From the NCBI GenBank assembly GCA_948567375.1, contig OX419758.1, positions 22,263,001-22,327,000 of the forward strand: a stretch of 64,000 bases of DNA. Reading direction: 5' to 3'. Source of the DNA: Lunularia cruciata. Taxonomy: Eukaryota > Streptophyta > Marchantiopsida > Lunulariales > Lunulariaceae. This document shows positions 1 to 11,141 of the stretch, one piece after another. Position 1 is the first letter of the stretch, and each line of letters starts with the position of its first letter. The notes under the pieces are model-generated. The model was not told the origin of the DNA. It searched no databases and was given only the letters and a program-made list of their open reading frames with translations. The translations under genes were made by a program, and so were the position numbers.

Positions 1-370
1 TCACACAAGACTTGAAACTCCTCAAGAACTTTATATCCTAATCTATCAAAACCTCAGCAAGTGCACCAAAATGACTAGGAACCTGATCAAATAACAAGTA
101 AGTTGTCTCTTCACTAGACTTGTCAAGAATTGCCACCAAATCAATCTACTTGGAGAAATGTTGCACCATAACCAAAACACACTAATGATGTCTCATAGTC
201 AATGACAAAGGTCTAGCAAAGTCTAAACTCCAAAGTAATACAACCCCATGATAAGTAATGGATGTAATTGTGGCAAAGGAGCATTAAATGATGCTCTAAC
301 TTGGTCAAAAACCACACATCTGGCTACAAACTATCGTACATTGGTCTGCACATTGTACCACCAATAATGA
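1..370 (-). pseudogene. integrase fragment, copy 1 of methyltransferase Ty3 element
   Basis: Bases 1-370 match the integrase of copy 2 at about 7,550-7,920 with many substitutions. On the minus strand this is the segment before and into the DDE core. The rest of the integrase lies outside the window. No open frame of useful length remains, so it is not functional. Confidence 0.75.
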
Positions 371-779
371 CTCTAGAGTGAGCTATATATACGCTTTACT
401 CCAAAATGTCCTAGCTCCTCATGAGCATGATGGACCAACTATGGTCTCTAAGATAGAAGTGGTACTACTTGCACTCTACCATCCTCCCATACATAAAGAA
501 GGTGTCTTCCATCCAATCTAAACCGCATAGCTCATTAAAGAACACAGTCTCTCTCCTTGGTACAAATTATGCCACCCATAACACCAGTGCAAAGATAATA
601 TATCACTAAGACATCATCATAAATGTCTTTCTAAATGGTACCAATATCTCCATCCTCTAGATCTATGACCTCAATAACTCCTACTGTATGCATTGAGAGA
701 GAAACCACCAAAGTCTCAAAAAATAAACATAGAAGGTAGATGCATGCCAACCTGGCACCATCTCCTCATCTATCTCACC

Positions 780-2110
780 TGCCAATGTGGTCAGATCCTA
801 GTGGTTGGGACATGGGTTTCTACTCATCTCATCTACATCATTGTTCACCATCCAGGTCTATAAATAACCATGAAATCATACTCTTGTAAAATCAAAGCCC
901 ATCTTGCAAGCTTCCTTGAAAGCTTGTCAGACTCCATCAACCACTTCAGTGGTTGATGATTAGGGATGAGAGTGAAGGGGTTACCAAATAGCTAACATAT
1001 GAAATGTGCTACTGCCCATATTGTTACCAAGTAGTCTCCCTCACATGAACTATACTTTACTTCTTCTGAATTGTTTGAGTGACTAGCATAGGCCACCACA
1101 AACTCCTTCCCCTCATCATCATGTGGGGTGAGCATTGCTCCAAGCCCCAATGTACTCCAATCATTGTCAACCTAGAATGGTAGTCCTTTGATTGGTCTCC
1201 AAAGAATAGGGGGAAAATATCAACCTACTCTTGAGCTCTATAAAAGCTCTCTCTTGCTCATCTCCCCAACACCACTCTTGTGTAAGCTTGGTCAGCTTTG
1301 TCAAGCCTTTGGCAATAGCACTAAATCCTCTAAAATAACAGTAATATAAGTTCACCAACCCAAGGAATGCTCACACTCTACTCATATCCAAAGGCCAAAG
1401 AATACATGCAATAGCCTCCACCTTGTTTTATTGAACACCAAGTCATCTAGGGTAGATAGTGAGATCCAAACACTCAACTTGCTTATGGAAGAATCTACAC
1501 TTTGCAAGATGTAATTTGAGTCCATGAGATCTCAATCTCTCAAACACATCCAACAAATGCCTCTCATGCTCCTCCATAATAATGCTATAACCAAAATTTC
1601 ATCAATATAACACAAAGCAAAACCCAATTTTATTAAGATCCTATCCGTGACCCTTTGGAACTTGATAGGAGCAGTATTTAACCCAAATAGTAAGAACTTC
1701 CATTGATATAATACATCCTTGTTGTGAGGATCAATAGCCCAAAATGCTATCTTGGACTTACTTCCCACCTTAATCGGCAATTGATGATATCCTACTCAAA
1801 GATCCAAAGTATTGAAGACCTTTGCATACCCAATCATATCAAAGATCTCTTTTGGTGTAGGCATGGCATACCAATCAGACCTAGTCTATCAGTTGATAGG
1901 ATGGTAATCTCCATACATCCGCCTATCTATGTAGTTGCTATGCATATCCTTCTTGGTGGGCATCATTATATTTGACACATACTCTCCATGTGAAATCTCC
2001 ACCAAACCAGCCTCAAAAAGGTCTCTACTCCGGCTTTGAATCAATGTTCTCTCCATGTCACTATATCTATAGGGACATCAAAAAATTGGTGTATCACTAG
2101 TAAGCTCAAT
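780..2110 (-). pseudogene. reverse transcriptase and RNase H relic, copy 1
   Basis: Minus-strand fragments keep RNase H motifs ([11 protein letters not shown] type, near 900-960), the RT thumb (FRGFSAIAKGLTKL, frame 1,167-1,358) and RT palm motifs (frame 1,532-1,780, with WAIDPHNKD and an FGLNTAP motif). The catalytic YxDD box has become YIDE (near 1,605), so one of the two metal-binding aspartates is lost. Copy 2 still encodes YIDD at the matching place. The pieces are in different frames, so the gene is dead. Confidence 0.85.
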
Positions 2111-2699
2111 CTAAATATACCAGGTCCTTTAGAGCACCCAAATCCTTCATGCTGAAGGCAAAACAACTTGTGTAGCTCCTCAAAATCCTCAAAACTCTTA
2201 GTCTTTCTCCTCTTGTAAGCTTGGGTCCAAGATCTAGGTCCTAAGTATCCTCTATAATTGATGTAAGAGTGGAAGATGTATTGACTAGCTATTACATTGG
2301 GCCCTTGGGAGCAATATTATCATGCCCCCAACCACTAAAGTTCCCAATCTCAATGTGGAAAACTTGCTTTGATTTGGCTACAAGCTCCATATGTCCTCTA
2401 TTTGCATCCCAAGTAGACCAAGAGTTTAACCCAAGTAGACCACGCTCACCTAGATGGACCCCAAGTAGACCATTCTTACTAGTAGCCACTAGTTGTGTCC
2501 CAAGAATACCATGTCCACTTGGTCCATCACCTCCAACATGTGCCTGAATCATCTTGATAGGCACAAAGCTCACAAGTGTCCGAGTGGTGATGCATATCAA
2601 GCACATCCTATGTTGCTCTGCCAAGCCAAGGCTCCTAATCCAGGTCAAAAATTTAGGTCCATAGCTTGACTTAAAACCTAATGCCTAGATTCTCTTGAC

Positions 2700-3560
2700 A
2701 CTTCTATAACAATGGTAATACCGATATGGAAACCCATCACCCACTCCCTCTCATTGGCATTAGACTCCACCAACTGCTATAATTGTGAGTCCCAAACAAG
2801 TCTAGGTCCTCCTTCTTGAAAAGCAAGGGTGCTCGGAAAACTCACAAGTTTGGGTAAAATAGCTCTAGGCTATCCAACAAGGCTCACCATTTCCATAGGT
2901 GACCTATGAGCCACTACCACTATTTGAGACTAGCGCCCAACATCCAAAATATCATGAATACTGAGGTAGTCGAGTCATTGAATCCCATCATAAGCACATT
3001 GTAGAACCTCTTTGTGTAAGATATTTGTCCACCAAAGATGAAGATGATGAGCTCATGATCCTACTATAGCTGCATCCAACAACATGGCAAGTCCTATCTA
3101 AGAATGGACTTAATGTGTACTTACCACTACCCAAGTACAAGAATCACCTACCAAAGGGACATTCTCCAAAATGTAGGAAGTGTAAGCTAGAGAAATAGAT
3201 TGATGAACCTAGAGATGTTGTAGTATATGTAACATCTTCCAAAACACACCAAAATGGAGACCCTGACCTCGGCCAGCATGTGTATGTCCTTGATAGGGTC
3301 ATCCAAAAATCACCAAATGAATAGGAGCATATCTCTCCAAATCATGTATTCCTAATAAGAAAATATTTATTGGTAGGATCTTCTGGTAACCCTTGATGTT
3401 GACATTGGTAATAACTCAAGATACTAATCGGCCAAGTATGTCACATGATGTAGAGAGACTTGCCTAGCAATCTCATCTCTCTCTACATACGTTACCTCTA
3501 TACTTGTACACTTGCTCATAATACCATAGCTAGTCTAATGCTAATCCTACCAAACAATTC
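2700..3560 (-). pseudogene. C5-cytosine DNA methyltransferase relic, copy 1
   Basis: This is the counterpart of the methyltransferase at 10,175-11,126. Near 3,280-3,360 the minus strand reads HLVIFG*PYQGHTHAG, matching HLVISGWPCQ in copy 2. The Trp codon is a stop and the catalytic cysteine codon (3,293-3,295) now encodes tyrosine. Motif order and spacing otherwise follow copy 2, including the region corresponding to its ENV and WW-N motifs at about 3,040-3,170. Both changes at the active site are G to A on the coding strand, consistent with deamination of methylated cytosine. The presence of this domain in both copies shows it belongs to the element rather than being an insertion into one copy. 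Confidence 0.75.
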
Positions 3561-4179
3561 CAATAGACATGCTCACTCTACTAGATATTGCCCATCAATG
3601 AATGTGGTATCCACAGGTGACAACATGATAGACTTTAGAGGCTCATCCTCACACTAGTCTTGTGGTGGTACAAAGGCTCCACTCCAAGCCTATTGCACAA
3701 ATTGATCTACATGCTATTGAATGCCTCCTCAAAATTCTACAATGGAACATCCAAGGTGGATAGAATGATCCTACTTGTACTCCAAATCCAAGTGATCCCA
3801 TTTGGTATTGGAGTATCCTCTGCATGGGCATTCCCCTCCAATAAATCACCAGGCCAAGTAATAGATCCATTGAAAGCTAAAATTGATGCCATAGTCCTTG
3901 ACTATAAAGAGCCAAGACTACCACTACTAAAGCGTATTAGTAGGCAATATACCCATCCCTCACCTTAGTGCCAATTTGTTCTATAGGAGGTTGTCTCCTC
4001 CTAATAGTCAAGACTTAAACCCATGGAGTATAATACTACTCTACCAACTAGCACATCATATGACTCTATTATTGTTGCAATAGCTTGAGCTCTCCACATG
4101 TGATGTATTATGTAGAATTAATCCCTATAGATGTTTGGATCTGAAATGGATACCTCTTCACATCGGTCTTCCTTAGCTC

Positions 4180-4480
4180 TAGACCAACAACTATACCTTT
4201 CCCCAATATAAGCTATGAACTAGAGTCTAATAAGACTCTTTATGGTGTATAGACCTTTCTAAAGGTCCTACCAAATAGACAATCCTCATCTGGTTATCCA
4301 ATAGGACAACTCTAGGTGTGAACCGTGCTCACTCAAAGGTAATTTTAGTTGGTAGCTCTTCCAATCTAGTTGTTATTTCCTACCATTGGTTGCTAAGTGG
4401 ATCCATGCTCCTCAACCAAGTTAGCTCCACTATCAACCATCTCTGCTCTAGAAGTAAGAACCACCTCATCTCTACTCTCA
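4180..4480 (-). pseudogene. possible aspartic protease region, copy 1
   Basis: Between gag and the methyltransferase the minus strand holds two aspartic-protease-like strings: MVDSGANLV (near 4,440) and LLDSSS followed by LILG (near 4,205-4,235). The second resembles the active-site string of retroviral-type proteases (LLDSGxQ...ILG) with the glycine changed. The position between zinc knuckles and the next enzyme is right for a protease. The frame is interrupted by several stops. I cannot decide which of the two strings was catalytic. Confidence 0.4.
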
Positions 4481-4979
4481 CAAAGTATGGCAGCCAACTG
4501 AAACACTAGAGTTGGGTCAACTCCAAATGTAAACATGTCATTGGTGAGAATAAAAGGAAGTGCATAATCAATGAAGCTACCCCTAACATTGTGCTAGACT
4601 CAATTTGTGTAGTAGTAGGTGGTTGACTAACATCCAGTCTCTCATGCACTCCATCACCACCTACCACACCTGCACTAGGATGTCTAGGAGCCATGGATGT
4701 CATTTGTGGTGCCTCAAAGAGTATGAAAGACTAGGGGAGTCTAATCTGTCTACCAACTTCTCCTCTCTATGGATCCATCTCCACTAATGCTCCTCTAGGC
4801 TCTAGAGAGCACATACTGCACTCCTAGTCACTATGAAAAATTTATCTACTTGTGTTGCTCTGCATATAAAGTCCAAGATGTCTCTCTCACTAGCATAAGA
4901 GGTGGAAGCCTCAACATCCAAATATAATCTCCTTTGAGCTATAGCCATGCTTGCCAATCTCTACTCCAATTGCTCAATC

Positions 4980-5740
4980 CAAGTAGCCATGGTTGATCAG
5001 AAGTAAGGGCAAGTATTGCACTTCTACCAAGTGTGGATTCTCTACCACCACTTCATCCTTGGGACCTAGAGCTCCTTTACCACCTACCATAATAGCCTTA
5101 CCACTCCATAACTTTGGGTGAAGGTCAAAGCATAGGTCACTAGTGTGACCAAATTTGTGGCAATGGTCACATTGTCTCTATGCTTGTTGTGATGCATCAA
5201 AGGTATCATGTCCGCTGCCTTGAGTGCACTCTCTCTTGTGGTGAGGTCCACCACAAGTCTAACAAGAAATACCACCACTCATTGGTTACTACTAACCTAA
5301 AAATGAAGGTAAAGGTCTAACTATACTAGGCCTTCCACTCACTCCATAGGACTTGAGCTATCCACTCTATCCTTGGAAGCTAGCATGGCATGGTGCATTC
5401 TATTGTACTCTAGAGAAGTAACAATTGTGGATGAGGTCTCCCTACTAAATCTAGATGTTATCACTCTCTCCTCTACCATGTTGAGCTTGATGTGCTCACC
5501 CAAACTAAAGATCATTGCTAAAGTAGGTGAAGTAGCATGTAACAATGTAGCATTACATTCTCTACATTGCAACTCCCTATCCATAATCTCATACCAAAAA
5601 TAGATTGTTTGGGCCTCAATAACTCTTTGATAAAATAGGTCAGCCATCTCATGCAAGTCTATGCCTTGCATAGGCTCTCTCCAACCTTCCATTAGAACTC
5701 TTGCAAGTTCCTCAACTTGTCAGTCCGCACTCCCTAGTAG
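4980..5740 (-). pseudogene. gag with two zinc knuckles, copy 1
   Basis: Translating the minus strand around 5,100-5,260 gives two CCHC boxes in one frame: C-x-T-C-GGPHHKRE-C and CDHCHKFGHTSDLC, about 30 residues apart and interrupted by two stops. Zinc knuckles bind the element RNA for packaging into the virus-like particle. Upstream (about 5,340-5,690) an open stretch of 117 codons has helical, charged composition as in Gag, but I cannot prove it is the translated frame. Copy 2 lacks this part because it is cut off at 11,460. Confidence 0.65.
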
Positions 5741-5916
5741 TTCTACCTCAAGCATTGGAAGAACTCCACCATGGGGTTAAATCCCGATACTACACCACCT
5801 CTTGTAGTGGCACCTCCATTCATAGTAGCATCATCTTCAACTAGTGTACCTCCACTAGGTCCACCAATGCTACTAGAGCTAGAACTTGTGGTTATTGTTG
5901 ATCTACCTATAACAAT

Positions 5917-6567
5917 CGAGCTTGCATGCATATATACATTGCTACACAACATACATTGCTATCAACATCATACACAATAAAAGCACAATTCACACATAAA
6001 TCATACATAGACTCTAAAGTGCCACAATAATCAGATTGTTTACCACTCAAATCAATTAAACTCAGATCAATACTTGATCTGATCCTCAACAATTTGCCAA
6101 TAACAGGGCACTAATTATAGTCAAGCCACACCCACTCTAGCTAAGAGACTCCAAGTGATGCTCGCCGGCTTTTTGTCCACTCTAGCCAGGAACTCGAAGG
6201 CTCAACATCAGAGAAGTGAGCTCTTTGGAGCTGCACTCCCAGGGTATACCCCTGATTTTGACCTAGGTCTCCTCCCAACGGTCCCGCTGACGGGACACCC
6301 GACGGTGCAGACGGTTGGCCTTGCCATGAAGTCAGTACCCTAAACCTGAAATCTGACGGTCGGAAAGTAGTCTATGAGTAATGGCCAAAATGCCTCTAAC
6401 TAATATCACAAGAACTCCAGTGTCCAAGCATCTTGATGCGACACTACAAATGGTGTGATAGCTATCGTGCGCATATACATCGCTACACAACATACATCGT
6501 TGTCAATATCATACACAATAAAAATATAACTCACACATAAGTCATACATAGACTCTAAAGTGCCACA
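5917..6567 (-). repeat. directly repeated segment between the two methyltransferase elements, probable LTR-derived
   Basis: A block of about 110 bases at 5,917-6,030 recurs in the same orientation at 6,460-6,570 (shared strings include gctacacaacatacat and gactctaaagtgccaca). On the minus strand both blocks begin TGTGGCACTTTAGAG, and the right one is preceded by a G-rich run resembling a polypurine tract. This is the place where the 5' end of copy 1 meets the 3' end of copy 2, so I infer LTR material. I could not define a TG...CA pair with flanking duplication or a primer site, and the stretch between the repeats (6,031-6,459) is otherwise unrecognised. Confidence 0.45.
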
Positions 6568-6737
6568 ATTGCCCCCTAGCTGGTGGTTAGGTCCCTCTAA
6601 CTCCAGATAGCAATCTACTCTAAGTATATGGTATATACCCTATGATGGGCAAAGATCAGGAGGCCGGGTGCTATGGAGCCCCATCGTTAGTCACTTGTAT
6701 GCAATCTATATGATATAAAGAATGAACTAGCTATAGG

Positions 6738-7037
6738 TCAAGTACATCTAGGACATAACCATTGTCCTTGAGGAACCACCATGAGGGGAGGAGTCATACA
6801 TACCATATGCCATCCTCTTGAACAGCTATCACACATTAACATAGTAGCAGCTCCACCAAAAGAGCCACATAACATACACCTCAAGCCTGCACGTACAAGT
6901 GCCAAGCTTGGGTCCATAGTACCATCAATGTTTGGGAGGTGGCATGGCGCACAACTGTGCACATGATCCTTCCAAGCAACACCATCATGTCCTTCCAACA
7001 TAAGGACTCCAAACGGAAAAACCTCATGCACTCTCAA
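6738..7037 (-). pseudogene. PHD zinc finger at the C-terminus of the Ty3 polyprotein
   Basis: The minus-strand frame of 99 codons ends in a textbook C4-H-C3 PHD finger (6,744-6,878): CMLC, CDSC, a histidine followed two residues later by cysteine (HMVC), then CPRC, with the conserved WLCPRC tryptophan. Just before it comes SCAPCHLPN, another Cys/His-rich string. PHD fingers usually bind histone H3 tails in a methylation-dependent way; at the end of an integrase polyprotein the module would plausibly steer integration or chromatin association, as chromodomains do in chromoviruses. The finger itself is intact, but the polyprotein upstream is broken, so it is probably not expressed as part of a working protein. 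Confidence 0.85.
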
Positions 7038-7049
7038 GATAGTGCGACT

Positions 7050-8430
7050 TGTAGAAACATCAAGTGTCGTTGGTGCTGTCTGCTGTAGATATACATAGTC
7101 TCCTAGATGAAATCAACGGATCAAGGGTCTATAACCTCCTCCTCAAATGGTAGCATAGCATAAAGTATCTCTATGTTGAGCAATCGCTAAGTTCTCAAAG
7201 CCCATCGGCATCACTCTCTGAAAGATCTCTGCCCGTTGAGAACATGCGCTCATCCATACATCTGGGTCATCCAAGTCCAAAACTATAGCAGCATCTCGAT
7301 GAATAGCTGCAGGTAAATCTGGATCTCATCCATAGAGTAGGAAGTAAGGAGAGAAGGATGCTAAGGAGGCTTGCCAGTTGAACCGATAGCCCATGGCCAA
7401 CCAAGGTAACTAGAGATCCCAATCTCCCAAGTGGCCTCTTTGCAAACCATACTTTTGCAATCCTCTCTTCATTGTCTGAACCACTCTCTCTGCTAAGCCA
7501 TCTACCTCAAGGTGATCCCGTGATGTAGTACAATGATCAATCAAAGCCTTGTCACACAAGACCTGAAACTCTCCCAAGAACTTTGTACCTTGATCAGTCA
7601 AAACCTCAGCTGGTGCACCAAAATGACTAAGAACTTGATCTAGGAACGAGTAAGCTGTCCCTTCATTAGACTTGTCAAGAAGTACCACCAACTCAATCCA
7701 CTTGGAGAAGTGCTCCACCATCACCAAAACATACCGATGATGTCTCATAGTCAACGATAAAGGTCCAACAAAGCCCAAACTCCAATGGTAATCCAATCCC
7801 ATGATAGGTAATGGGTGTAACTATGGTGTAGGAGCATTGAATGATGCTCTAACTTGATCACAAACCACACATCTGGCAACAAACTGCTGTACCTTGGTCT
7901 GCATACCGCGCCACCAATAATGACTCTAGAGTAAGTTATATGTACGCTTTACTCCAAAATGTCCTAGCTCCTCATGAGCATGACAAACCAACTATGGTGT
8001 CTGAGATGGAAATGGTACTACTCATACTCTACCATCCTCCCATACACGCAAAAGGTGTCTGGCCTCCAATCTGAACTGTCTGGCTTGTTGAAGAATATAA
8101 TCTCTCTCCTTGGCCCCAACTGTGCCACCCACAACACCAGTGCAAAGATAGTCCATCACTAAGACATCATCATGAATGTCTCGCTGAACTATACCCATAT
8201 CTTCACTCTCTAGATCTGCTACCTCAATAACTCCTCTTGTATGCGCTGAGAGAGATACCACCAAAGCCTCAGAAAATATACACAAAAAGGCAGATGCATG
8301 CCAACTTGGCACCATCTCCTCATTTGTCTCACCATGCCAACGTGCTCCGGTTTGATCTTGCTGGTTGGGACATGGGTTTCTACTCAACCCATCTGCATCA
8401 TAGTTCACCACTCCAGGTCTATGAACAACT
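7050..8430 (-). pseudogene. integrase, copy 2
   Basis: The frame 7,410-7,802 (130 codons) is the integrase catalytic core: GFVGPLSLT (first-aspartate region, here changed), a TDQGTKF motif carrying the second aspartate, and a DGLAERV motif carrying the glutamate. The stretch 7,050-7,400 continues into the C-terminal part with frame breaks, and 7,803-8,430 holds the N-terminal zinc-binding region and the linker to RNase H, the latter within a 190-codon open frame (8,022-8,594). Integrase joins the element cDNA to chromosomal DNA. The frame is interrupted, so it is a relic. Confidence 0.85.
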
Positions 8431-9720
8431 GTGAAATCATACTCCTGTAAAATCAGAGCCCATCGTGCAAGCTTCCTTGAAAGCTTGTCAGACTCCATCA
8501 ACCACTTTAGCGGTTGATGATTAATGATGAGAGTAAAGGGGTTACCAAATAGGTAACATTGGAATGTGTTACTGCCCAAACTGCTGCCAAGCACTCTCCC
8601 TCATATGAACTATACTTTGCCTCCACTGAATTGTTGGAACAACTAGCATAGGCCACCACAAACTCTTTCCCCTCATCATCTTGCTGGGTGAGCACCGCTC
8701 CAAGCCCCAACATACTCCAATCAGTATGAACCTGAAATGGTCATCCTTTGATTGGTCTCCTCAAAATAGGAGCAGAAGTCAACCTCTCCTTGAGCTCTAT
8801 AAAAGCTCTCTCCTACTCATCTCCCCAACACCACTCCTGTGTAAGCTTGGTTAGCTTCGTCAAGGTCTTGGCAATGGCACTAAATCCTCTAACATAGCGG
8901 CAATAGAAGTTTGCCAACCCAAAGGAATGCTCGCACTTTGCTCATATCTGTAGGCCGAGGAATATGTGCAATACCCTCCACCTTAGTTTGTTGAACACCA
9001 AGTCCTCTGGGGTAGATAGTGTGATCAAATATTCAACTTGCTCATGGAAGAACCTACACTTCCCAAGATGTAATTTGAGTCCATGAGATCTCAACCTCTC
9101 AAACACCTCCAACAACTTTCTCTCATGCTACTCCATAGTAGTGCTATAGACCAAAATGTCATCAATATAGCACCGAGCAAAATCCAATCCAGCTAGGATC
9201 CTATCCATGACCTCTGGAACTCAGAAGGAGCATTCTTTAACCCAAACGGTAAGAACCTCCATTGATATGACACATACTTGCCATGAGGATCAATAGCCCA
9301 GAATGTTGTCTTGGACTTATCCTCCTCCTGGATCGGCAACTGATGATATACCGCTTGAAGATCCAAAGTACTGAAGACCTTTGCATGCCCAATCACATCA
9401 AAAATCTCCTCCAGTGTAGGCATGGCATACCAATCAGCCCTAGTCTATCGGTTGATAGGACGGTAATCTCACACATCCGCCTATCTATATAGTTGCCATG
9501 CATATCCTTCTTGGCTGGCATCACTATTGCTGATGCATACTCTCCATGTGAAATCTCCACCAAACCAGCCTCGAAAAGGTCACTACTCCGGCTCTAAATC
9601 AATGTCCTCTCCATGTCACTATAGCGATAAGGACGTCAGAAAACTGATGTATCGCTAGTCAACTCAATCTGTATACCAAGTCCCTTCAAAGCACCCAAAT
9701 CCTTCATACTAAAGGCAAAA
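8430..9720 (-). pseudogene. reverse transcriptase and RNase H, copy 2
   Basis: RT palm is in frame 9,193-9,423 (LPIQEEDKSKTTFWAIDPHGK, FGLKNAPSEFQ), then a single-base shift moves the frame before the catalytic YIDD, which is still encoded near 9,160. RNase H follows in frames 8,507-8,713 ([19 protein letters not shown]) and 8,022-8,594 ([20 protein letters not shown]). Domain order RT then RNase H then integrase is that of Ty3/gypsy. The gene is inactivated by frameshifts, although the catalytic aspartate pair is retained. Confidence 0.88.
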
Positions 9721-10175
9721 CAACTCGTGTGACTCCTCAAGAACCTCCAAACCCTCCGTCTTTCCTCTCCAGTAAGCTTGGGTCCAAGATCTAGCTCCCA
9801 AGTATCCTATGTAATTATCATAGGAGTGGAAGACGTACTGATTGGCTGCTACACTAGGCCCTTGGGAGCAATAGTGTCATGCCCCCGACCACTAGAGGTC
9901 CCAACCTTTGTGTGAAAAACTCCCTCCAATTTGGCTGCAAGCTCCACACGTCCTCTAGCTCCATCCCAAGTGGACCAAGGGTGTAATCCAAGTAGCCCAC
10001 ACTCACCTAGATAGACTCCAAGTAGACCACTCTCCCTAGTAGCTACTGGTTGTGTCCCAAGAATACCATGTCCACTCGGTCTATCACCCCTAGCATGTGC
10101 TTGAGTCGTCTCGATAGGCACAGGGCTCACAAGTGTCTGAGTGGTGATGCCTATCAAGCACATCCTACATTGCTT
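9720..10175 (-). pseudogene. unassigned linker between methyltransferase and RT, copy 2
   Basis: An open stretch on the minus strand (within 9,849-10,259) rich in Gly, Thr and Ser (e.g. RPSGHGILGTQPVATRESG) with no motif I recognise. It leads into LDLGPKLTGEERRR and CFAFSMKDLGAL, the string that normally lies just upstream of RT in Ty3 polyproteins. A homologous stretch is present in copy 1 (2,292-2,648). It could hold a processing site or a disordered linker; no function is assigned. Confidence 0.5.
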
Positions 10176-11126
10176 TGCCAAGCCAAGGCTCACAATCCAA
10201 GTCAAACAGTTCAGGTTCATAGCCTGACCTAATACTTGACGCTTGGATGCCTCTAACATTGCTGGAACATATACCGATGCAAAAACCCATCACCCACTCT
10301 CTCTCTCATCAGCATTGGGTTCCACCAACTGTTGTAACTGTGAGTCCCAAACAAGTCTAGGTCCTCCCTCTCGAAATGCATGAGAGCTTGGGAAACTCAT
10401 GAGTGTGGGAAATGCGGCTCTAGGCTGTCCAACTAGGTTCACCACTACCATAGGTGACCTATCAGCCACTACCACTGTCTGAGACTGACGCCCAACATCC
10501 AAGATGTCATCAACAAGGATGTACTCAAGTTGCTGAATCCCATCATAAGCACGTTGTAAAACCTCTCTGGGTAAGAGGTTCATCCACCAAAGACAAAGAT
10601 GATGAGCCCATGATCCCACTCTGGCTTCTAACAATACAGTAGGTCCCATCCAAGAATGGACCTGATGTGTACTCACCACCACTCTGGTGCAAGAATCACC
10701 CATCAAAGGCACGTTCTCCAAAAGGTAAGCTGGAGAAACAGATTGATGAACCTAGAGATGTTGTAGTATCCATAACATCTCCCAAAACACACTAGAATGA
10801 GGATCTTGAAGACCCAAACCACTACTCGCATGTGTATGTCTCTGACATGGCCATCCAGAAATCACCAAGTGAATAGGCCCATGTCTCTCCAGGTCATGCG
10901 CCCCCAATAAGGAAATGTCTGCTGGTAGGGCCTTCTAGTAACCTCTGACTGCTGACATCGGTAATAACTCCGGATACCGATAGGCCAAGTGTGCTACATG
11001 ATGTAAAGAGACTCGCCTAGCAATCTCATCTCTCTCTACATACAAGTACCTTTGTACTCGTATACCCACCTGTAATACTGCAGCTAGTCCGGTGCTAATC
11101 TCATCGAACAACTCCAATAGACATAT
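10175..11126 (-). pseudogene. DNMT3-like C5-cytosine DNA methyltransferase domain inside a Ty3 polyprotein
   Basis: Minus-strand translation shows C5-methyltransferase motifs in canonical order over about 317 codons. Motif I (AdoMet loop) is LLELFDEISTGLAA at 11,079-11,126; the catalytic Pro-Cys loop is LVISGWPCQ with the Cys codon at 10,845-10,847; GLQDPHSSVFWE follows; the ENV motif is LLENVPLMGD (about 10,695-10,720). Next comes SWAHHLCLWWMNL (motif VIII-like, about 10,575-10,610); FPTLMSFP and EPNADERE match the motif IX region; RQVLGQAMNLN at about 10,215 fits motif X. The order and length resemble the DNMT3/DRM catalytic domain, which adds methyl groups to cytosine in DNA. Three in-frame stops, at about 11,142, 10,935 and 10,722, are all TAG where CAG is expected, plus one shift near 10,290. 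The first glycine of motif I appears replaced by Glu. The catalytic Cys is intact. Confidence 0.85.
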
Positions 11127-11141
11127 CTCCTCTATTAGATA

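Larger units (their letters stand above)
1..5950 (-). mobile_element. Ty3/gypsy element with methyltransferase, copy 1 (decayed, cut by window edge)
   Basis: Minus-strand retroelement that aligns block by block with copy 2 (copy 1 position 3 corresponds to about 7,553). Read 5' to 3' on the minus strand it holds gag with two zinc knuckles (about 5,000-5,740), a protease-like patch (about 4,180-4,480), a C5-methyltransferase relic (about 2,700-3,560), RT, RNase H, and the start of integrase, which runs off the window at base 1. The part that would hold the PHD finger lies outside the window. All reading frames are broken by stops and shifts, more than in copy 2, so this is the older or faster-decaying copy. 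The right boundary is not resolved precisely; it enters the repeated segment starting near 5,917. Confidence 0.85.

Noticed and set aside
6155-6343. 62-codon plus-strand ORF between the methyltransferase elements
   Set aside because: Lies in the probable LTR-derived segment; no motif.
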